Shown here: positions 5,806-10,195 of the stretch, one piece after another
Layout: each line of letters starts with the position of its first letter
Numbering within the stretch: the stretch's first letter is position 1
Assembly (NCBI GenBank): GCA_012274175.1
Contig: JAAOZZ010000364.1
Location: 1-10,195 of the forward strand
DNA length: 10,195 bases
Direction: 5' to 3'
Origin: Betaproteobacteria bacterium
GTDB taxonomy: Bacteria; Pseudomonadota; Gammaproteobacteria; Burkholderiales; Usitatibacteraceae
Notes under the pieces: model-generated
What the model saw: the letters and a program-made list of their open reading frames with translations, nothing else
What the model was told of the DNA's origin: nothing
Databases searched by the model: none
Made by a program: the position numbers and the translations under genes

Positions 5806-7308
5806 TCACCACGTGTAGCGCACCGTGTAGCGCACGACGGCCTCGCCCTTGGGCGGGATGCGCACCGGGAAGCCGACCGTGCGCGAGTCCTCGCGGACGT
5901 AATCCTGGCTCCGGCGCACCATCGCCCAGTTGCTCCAGCGATACAGGCTTTCGCGCACGAGGACCTGCACCGCCTCGTCGGGCTTCTGGTTGCGCACCTT
6001 GACCTCGATGTCCTCCTCGAGCCAATGGGCCGCGCTGTCCACTCGGAAGTCCACCTGCCGGCGTTCGCCCACGACGTCGAAGGCCGATCCCAGGCGGATG
6101 CGCACCGTCTCGTCCCGGGGCGTGTGGTCGATCACGTCCTCGCCGATGAATTCGAGGCTGCCGTCCGCGTCGTCCAGCTTGGACACGCGCACCTTGCCCG
6201 CGGGCAGCGGCACGCCCAGACCGTTTGAAGCCGAGTTCTTCAGCCTCAGGTACACATCTACCTTGTGGTTGGACTGCACGCCGTATCCGCGATCGGTCAT
6301 GGGCGTTCCATATCCGGGGTAGGTCGCCGCCTGGCCCGAATACACGAGCGTCTTCTCGCACCCGATGCCCGGGGCGGTGGGGAAGAGCTCGATCTGCTTG
6401 GTCGAGTTGTCGGCGAGCGAGGCGGGGCGCCCGAGCGCGTAGAGGTGGTACTCGAAGAACGCCTTCTCGCGGAAGCCGTCGATCTTTCCTTCCGCCCGCG
6501 CGGGCGCGGCCATCGCCTCGGGCACCGCGTAGCCCCGCGGGCGCGCGCGCTGCACGTCGCCCGCGATGAGCTTCAGGCGCGCATCGGAGAACGCCGCTCC
6601 CGACTGGTTCACGATCGTCACCCACGCGCCCACGTCCACGCGGCAGCTTCCGGGACGCAGCTCGGAATAGGCGAGGTTGTAATCCGCCCACCACGTCATT
6701 CCGCCGGTCTGGTAAGAAAAGCGCGTGCGCTGCTTGCCCGCGTGCGCCGAGTCGAGCTCCCAGGCGAGGGCGGGCTTGCTGATGAGCCCGCCCGGAAGCC
6801 CCGGGAGCCGAACGCCCGAGTGCGCGCCCACGATGCGCACGGTGCCGTCGGACTGGCGCAGGATGAGGCCGCCCTGGGTGCCCACCAGCACGCCGGTGAT
6901 GCTCTCCACGCCCTGGCCCCGCGGCTGCTCCACGGTGATCTCGCGGTCCAGGTAGCGCGACAGCAGCTTTGTACTGCTGGTGAGGTCGAACTCGAAGCTC
7001 TGCTCGACCACCCGCGTACCCCGCGGATCGGTGAGGGAGGCGAAGGCGACGGTGGTGGGATCGATGAGCGCCGGGACGTCGTTCACGCGCAGCAGGTTGC
7101 GCCCGGCCTTGAGCGCGAACTCCCGCTCCTCGCGCACCACGGCGTATCCGGGCACCGCGGTACCTTCGCCGCCGTTGCGAAAGGCGTGCGGGTCGATGGC
7201 GCCGGGCTGCGCGCTCGAGTAGATGGTGATCGCGCCCTGGGCCGATACGGTCGCGGGCAGGGCGAGGGCCAAGGCAAGGGCGCGGGCAAGGGCGCGCAGC
7301 GTCTTCAT
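5806..7308 (-). CDS. Secreted DUF4139 domain protein, function unknown
   Basis: This is a 500-residue protein. A signal peptide (MKTLRALARALALALALPATVSAQ) supports the start at 7308. An in-frame ATG 96 bases upstream would put the signal deep inside the protein and would run into the moxR gene, so I reject it. AAAGG lies 8 bases before the chosen start. The mature protein looks all-beta, with segments typical of DUF4139: LLRVNDVPALIDPTTVAF near the N-terminus, MTWWADYNLAYSEL and WVTIVNQSGAAFSDARLKLIAGDVQ in the middle, and ending LPAGKVRVSKLDD, EDVIDHTPRDETVRIRLGSAFDV and IPPKGEAVVRYTVRYTW. No DUF4140 coiled-coil N-terminal part is seen, unlike two-domain relatives of the MuiA type. No catalytic motif is apparent. 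It stands alone on this strand, convergent with the fdh operon and 79 bases from the divergent moxR start. Confidence 0.85.
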   Translation of the reverse strand: MKTLRALARALALALALPATVSAQGAITIYSSAQPGAIDPHAFRNGGEGTAVPGYAVVREEREFALKAGRNLLRVNDVPALIDPTTVAFASLTDPRGTRVVEQSFEFDLTSSTKLLSRYLDREITVEQPRGQGVESITGVLVGTQGGLILRQSDGTVRIVGAHSGVRLPGLPGGLISKPALAWELDSAHAGKQRTRFSYQTGGMTWWADYNLAYSELRPGSCRVDVGAWVTIVNQSGAAFSDARLKLIAGDVQRARPRGYAVPEAMAAPARAEGKIDGFREKAFFEYHLYALGRPASLADNSTKQIELFPTAPGIGCEKTLVYSGQAATYPGYGTPMTDRGYGVQSNHKVDVYLRLKNSASNGLGVPLPAGKVRVSKLDDADGSLEFIGEDVIDHTPRDETVRIRLGSAFDVVGERRQVDFRVDSAAHWLEEDIEVKVRNQKPDEAVQVLVRESLYRWSNWAMVRRSQDYVREDSRTVGFPVRIPPKGEAVVRYTVRYTW

Positions 7309-7375
7309 TTCGGACCTTTCGTGGAGGGGACAGGGTATTGAACGAAGCGCGGGACCGAAGGGGTTAGCGGACCGG

Positions 7376-7381
7376 TATACT
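7376..7381 (+). promoter_or_regulatory. Candidate -10 box for a leaderless moxR transcript
   Basis: TATACT lies in the 79-base gap between the divergent DUF4139 and moxR genes. Six bases separate it from the moxR ATG at 7388, so the expected transcription start falls on or next to the A of the ATG. No Shine-Dalgarno is present before this ATG. A good -35 is not visible: the best is GGGACC at 7351-7356 with a long 19-base spacer. TTGAAC at 7338-7343 matches well but is 32 bases away. No convincing promoter for the divergent gene was seen. Confidence 0.45.
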
Positions 7382-7387
7382 TCCGGC

Positions 7388-8230
<843 letters not shown>

Positions 8231-8232
8231 CG

Positions 8233-8901
8233 ATGGCCGGTGCGCGCAGCGCCGGGGCCCGGCGCCCGGCGGTCCGCAAGGCGCTCGCGAAGCGCCCCGC
8301 CACCGGGCGCGCGGCCACGGCCGGCGCCCGCAGGAAGGCCGCTTCGGAAAACCTGCGTTTCGCCGGCGTGGGCTCCGCCGCGGTGCAGCGCGCCACCGGA
8401 CGGGCCTGGAACGAGTGGCTCACGGTGCTCGACCGCGCCGGGGCGCGCCTCATGCCCCACAAGGACATCGCGCGCCTGCTGAGCCGCAAGTTCGCCGTTC
8501 CCGACTGGTGGGGCCAGATGGTGACCGTCGGATACGAGCAGGCGCGCGGGCTGCGGGCGGTGAACCAGCGCTCCGATGGGTTCGCCGCCAACGCCTCCCG
8601 CACCGTGGACATCTCCATCGCGCGCCTCTACGAGGCGTGGAGCGACCCGTCGGCGCGCGCGCGCTGGCTTCCCGATGCGCCCCTCGAGGTGCGCCGTTCG
8701 ACCGGCGGCAAGTCGATCCGCATGGCGTGGATGGCCGGCGCCTCGAGCGTGAACGTGAGCTTCCACGCCAAAGGCGCACAGAAATGCCAGGTCGCGGTTG
8801 AGCACAGCAAGCTCGCCAGCGCCACGGCGGCCCGCCGCCAGAAGGCCTACTGGAGCAATGCGCTCGACCGCCTGAAAGCGCTGCTCGAGGCGGGGCGCTA
8901 G
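8233..8901 (+). CDS. DUF4287 plus SRPBCC (AHSA1-like) protein with basic Ala/Arg tail
   Basis: This is a 222-residue protein. Residues 1-40 form a low-complexity tail with 11 Arg/Lys, 14 Ala and only one acidic residue, like a histone H1 tail. Residues 43-115 match the DUF4287 pattern: VQRATGRAWNEWLTVLDRAG, then HKDIARLLSRKFAVPDWWGQMVTVGYEQARGLR. From about 120 to the end comes a SRPBCC/AHSA1-type domain: TVDISIARLYEAWSDPSARARWLP, then SIRMAWMAGASSVNVSFHAKG, QVAVEHSKL and the final helix KAYWSNALDRLKALLE. SRPBCC folds bind hydrophobic ligands or act as co-chaperone-like modules; none of this is proven for this family. It starts 2 bases after the moxR stop, with no clear Shine-Dalgarno, which suggests coupling, and the VWA gene follows after 16 bases. 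The tail is probably real since the frame is continuous, but a later start that skips it cannot be ruled out. Confidence 0.8.
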   Translation: MAGARSAGARRPAVRKALAKRPATGRAATAGARRKAASENLRFAGVGSAAVQRATGRAWNEWLTVLDRAGARLMPHKDIARLLSRKFAVPDWWGQMVTVGYEQARGLRAVNQRSDGFAANASRTVDISIARLYEAWSDPSARARWLPDAPLEVRRSTGGKSIRMAWMAGASSVNVSFHAKGAQKCQVAVEHSKLASATAARRQKAYWSNALDRLKALLEAGR

Positions 8902-8917
8902 GGCCCCTCGGGACGCC

Positions 8918-10090
8918 GTGCTTTTCGACTTCTTCTTCACGGTGCGCAAGGCGGGCGTGCCGGCGAGCGTGAAGGAGTTCCTCACGTTGATCGAAGCGCT
9001 GGACCGCGGCGTCGTCCATGGAAGCGTCGACGACTTCTATTTGCTCGCGCGGCTGTGCCTGGTCAAGGACGAGGCCTATTTCGACCGCTTCGACGTCGCG
9101 TTCGCGGCGTACTTCAAGGGCGTGGAATCCCTCCCGGGCGCGCTCGCGAAGGACATTCCCGCCGAGTGGCTCGCCAAGCTCGCCGAGCGCTGGCTCACCG
9201 ACGAGGAAAAAGCGCGGATCGAGGCCCTCGGCGGATGGGACAAGCTCATGCAGACGCTGCGCGAGCGCCTCGAGGAGCAGAAGGAGCGCCACCAGGGAGG
9301 CTCCAAGTGGGTGGGCACCGCCGGGACTTCCCCCTTCGGGGCGTACGGCTTCAACCCGGAGGGCATCCGCGTCGGGCAGGACCGCTCGCGCAACCGCCGC
9401 GCGGTCAAGGTCTGGGACCAGCGCGCGTTCCGCGACTACGACACCGACCGCGAGCTGGGCGTGCGCAACATCAAGATGGCGCTGCGCCGGCTCCGGCGGT
9501 TCGCGCGCGACGGGGCGCCCGAGATCCTCGACCTGGACGGTACCGTGCGCTCGACGGCGAGGAACGCCGGTTGGCTCGACCTGCGCATGGTCCCGGAGCT
9601 GCGCAACGCGGTGAAGGTGCTGCTGTTCCTCGACGTGGGCGGCACGATGGACGACCACATCCAGGTCGTGGAGGAGCTCTTCTCGGCCGCGCGCACCGAG
9701 TTCAAGAACCTGGAGCACTACTACTTCCACAACTGCGTGTACGAATCGGTGTGGAAGGACAATCGCCGCCGCAACGAGCGCATCCCGACGGTGGAGGTCC
9801 TGCGCAAGTACGGGCACGACTACAAGCTGGTGGTGGTGGGAGACGCCTCCATGAGCCCCTACGAGCTCGAGCAGCGCGGCGGCAGCGTCGAGCACTGGAA
9901 CGACGAGCCCGGGCGCGAATGGCTCGAGCGCCTGCTGCGCGCATGGCCCCGGGCCGCGTGGCTGAACCCGGTTCCCGAGGAGCATTGGGGCTGGACCGCT
10001 TCGATCCAGAACGTGCAGCGCATCATGGACGGCAGGATGTACCCGGTCACCATCGCCGGGCTCGAGCGGGCGATGAAATCCCTCGCCTGA
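8918..10090 (+). CDS. CoxE-like VWA domain protein, partner of MoxR
   Basis: This is a 390-residue protein starting at GTG. The start gives LFDFFFTVRKAGVPASVKEFLTLIEAL, the usual N-terminus of CoxE-like VWA proteins. A weak GGGA lies just before it. Residues 1-100 are helical and residues 110-170 charged, with a Gly-rich loop (GTAGTSPFGAYGFNPEG). The VWA domain starts near 224 (MVPELRNAVKVLLFLDVGGTMDDHI) and continues through YYFHNCVYESVW and LVVVGDASMSP to about residue 385. The metal-site motif is D239-V-G-G-T243, where the classical MIDAS is DxSxS; D309 may be a further ligand. VWA proteins of this type bind the MoxR ATPase and act together on a client protein in the cytoplasm; no signal or membrane span is visible. 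It ends 9 bases before the stop of a convergent gene. Confidence 0.9.
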   Translation: MLFDFFFTVRKAGVPASVKEFLTLIEALDRGVVHGSVDDFYLLARLCLVKDEAYFDRFDVAFAAYFKGVESLPGALAKDIPAEWLAKLAERWLTDEEKARIEALGGWDKLMQTLRERLEEQKERHQGGSKWVGTAGTSPFGAYGFNPEGIRVGQDRSRNRRAVKVWDQRAFRDYDTDRELGVRNIKMALRRLRRFARDGAPEILDLDGTVRSTARNAGWLDLRMVPELRNAVKVLLFLDVGGTMDDHIQVVEELFSAARTEFKNLEHYYFHNCVYESVWKDNRRRNERIPTVEVLRKYGHDYKLVVVGDASMSPYELEQRGGSVEHWNDEPGREWLERLLRAWPRAAWLNPVPEEHWGWTASIQNVQRIMDGRMYPVTIAGLERAMKSLA

Positions 10091-10106
10091 AGCGTGCGCT
10101 CAGGCG
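10084..10106. terminator. Short hairpin holding both stop codons of converging genes
   Basis: A perfect 7-base stem (CGCCTGA at 10084-10090 and TCAGGCG at 10100-10106) has a 9-base loop. The left arm ends with the TGA of the VWA gene and the right arm carries the reverse-strand TGA of the converging gene, so the structure is symmetric for both transcripts. No T-run follows on either side. A role in ending both transcripts is plausible but unproven. Confidence 0.4.
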
Positions 10107-10195
10107 CGCACGAACCGGCGCACCCCGGCCTCGTCCTCGAGGCGCCGCACCTTTCCCCCGCGCTCGAGATAGTGCAGGTGGGCGATCGCCTCCCC
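10100..10195 (-). CDS. C-terminal end of a convergent gene, possibly MBL-fold hydrolase
   Basis: On the reverse strand a frame enters from the window edge and ends at a TGA (10102-10100). It gives 31 residues: GEAIAHLHYLERGGKV followed by RRLEDEAGVRRFVRA. The pattern AHLHYLERGGKVRR, a helix followed by a short basic wing, resembles the C-terminal winged-helix tail of some MBL-fold (metallo-beta-lactamase-like) hydrolases. None of the MBL catalytic His/Asp motifs are within the window, so the product is a guess. The reading frame itself is supported by its close packing against the VWA gene. Confidence 0.5.
   Translation of the reverse strand, partial: GEAIAHLHYLERGGKVRRLEDEAGVRRFVRA

Noticed and set aside
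5258..6694. Reverse-strand frame of 478 codons across the DUF4139 gene, the hairpin and the fdh-operon end
   Set aside because: It overlaps three supported genes in the wrong frame or strand and shows an Arg/Gly/Ala-rich product without motifs.
7256..7300. Short repeats of GGGC/AAGG units in the DUF4139 signal peptide coding region
   Set aside because: They simply encode the ALARALALALALP hydrophobic core with biased codons; not an independent repeat element.
7338..7343. TTGAAC as a -35 box for moxR
   Set aside because: The spacer to TATACT is 32 bases, far from the usual 16-18, so the two cannot form one sigma-70 promoter.
7223..7387. 55-residue N-terminal extension of MoxR
   Set aside because: It runs through the DUF4139 signal region and the promoter gap, is Arg/Ala-rich, and precedes the normal family N-terminus MKFEGTGTYV.
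8450..9985. Reverse-strand frame of 511 codons opposite the VWA gene
   Set aside because: It is antisense to a clear VWA domain gene and has no recognisable domain; it is a high-GC shadow frame.

Overview
The window is about two-thirds GC by eye, has densely packed genes with C/G-rich third codon positions, and reads as a chromosome segment of a high-GC proteobacterium. A betaproteobacterium (Burkholderiales-like) is my best guess. It rests on gene style and the protein families present, not on a marker gene. I see no IS element, tRNA, rRNA or CRISPR array.

Region 1 (1-5707, + strand) is a respiratory formate dehydrogenase operon whose promoter lies upstream of the window. In order it encodes: the end of a TorD-like chaperone; a 66-residue Tat-signal protein (FdhX type); the molybdopterin catalytic subunit FdhA, a cysteine (not selenocysteine) enzyme with its own Tat signal; the four-cluster iron-sulfur subunit FdhB; a 71-residue lipoprotein; the cytochrome b subunit FdhC; and a 109-residue exported Ala/Lys-rich protein. 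Gaps are short, or the stop and start codons overlap (fdhB/lipoprotein and fdhC/small protein), so one transcript is likely. Expected chemistry: formate is oxidised at the Mo site on the periplasmic side, electrons pass through FdhA and FdhB clusters to the b hemes of FdhC, and then to quinone. The two small exported proteins have no function I recognise and are the least described part of the operon. A GC-rich hairpin follows the last gene.

Region 2 (5806-7308, - strand) is one secreted DUF4139 protein. It is convergent with the fdh operon and divergent from region 3.

Region 3 (7388-10090, + strand) is a three-gene unit: a MoxR-family AAA+ ATPase, a DUF4287 plus SRPBCC (AHSA1-like) protein with a very basic N-terminal tail, and a CoxE-like von Willebrand A protein. 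MoxR and VWA proteins usually work as a chaperone-like pair that activates or inserts a cofactor into a client enzyme. The SRPBCC gene between them recalls the coxG/coxD/coxE genes of CO dehydrogenase clusters, but no Cox structural genes are present here. The moxR start lies right after a good -10 box, with no Shine-Dalgarno sequence, which suggests a leaderless message.

Region 4 (10100-10195, - strand) is the C-terminal end of a convergent gene, possibly an MBL-fold hydrolase. A small hairpin holds the stop codons of both converging genes.

Nothing here is an obvious defence or mobile system. The best leads are the two unnamed exported fdh-operon proteins and the moxR-SRPBCC-VWA trio.
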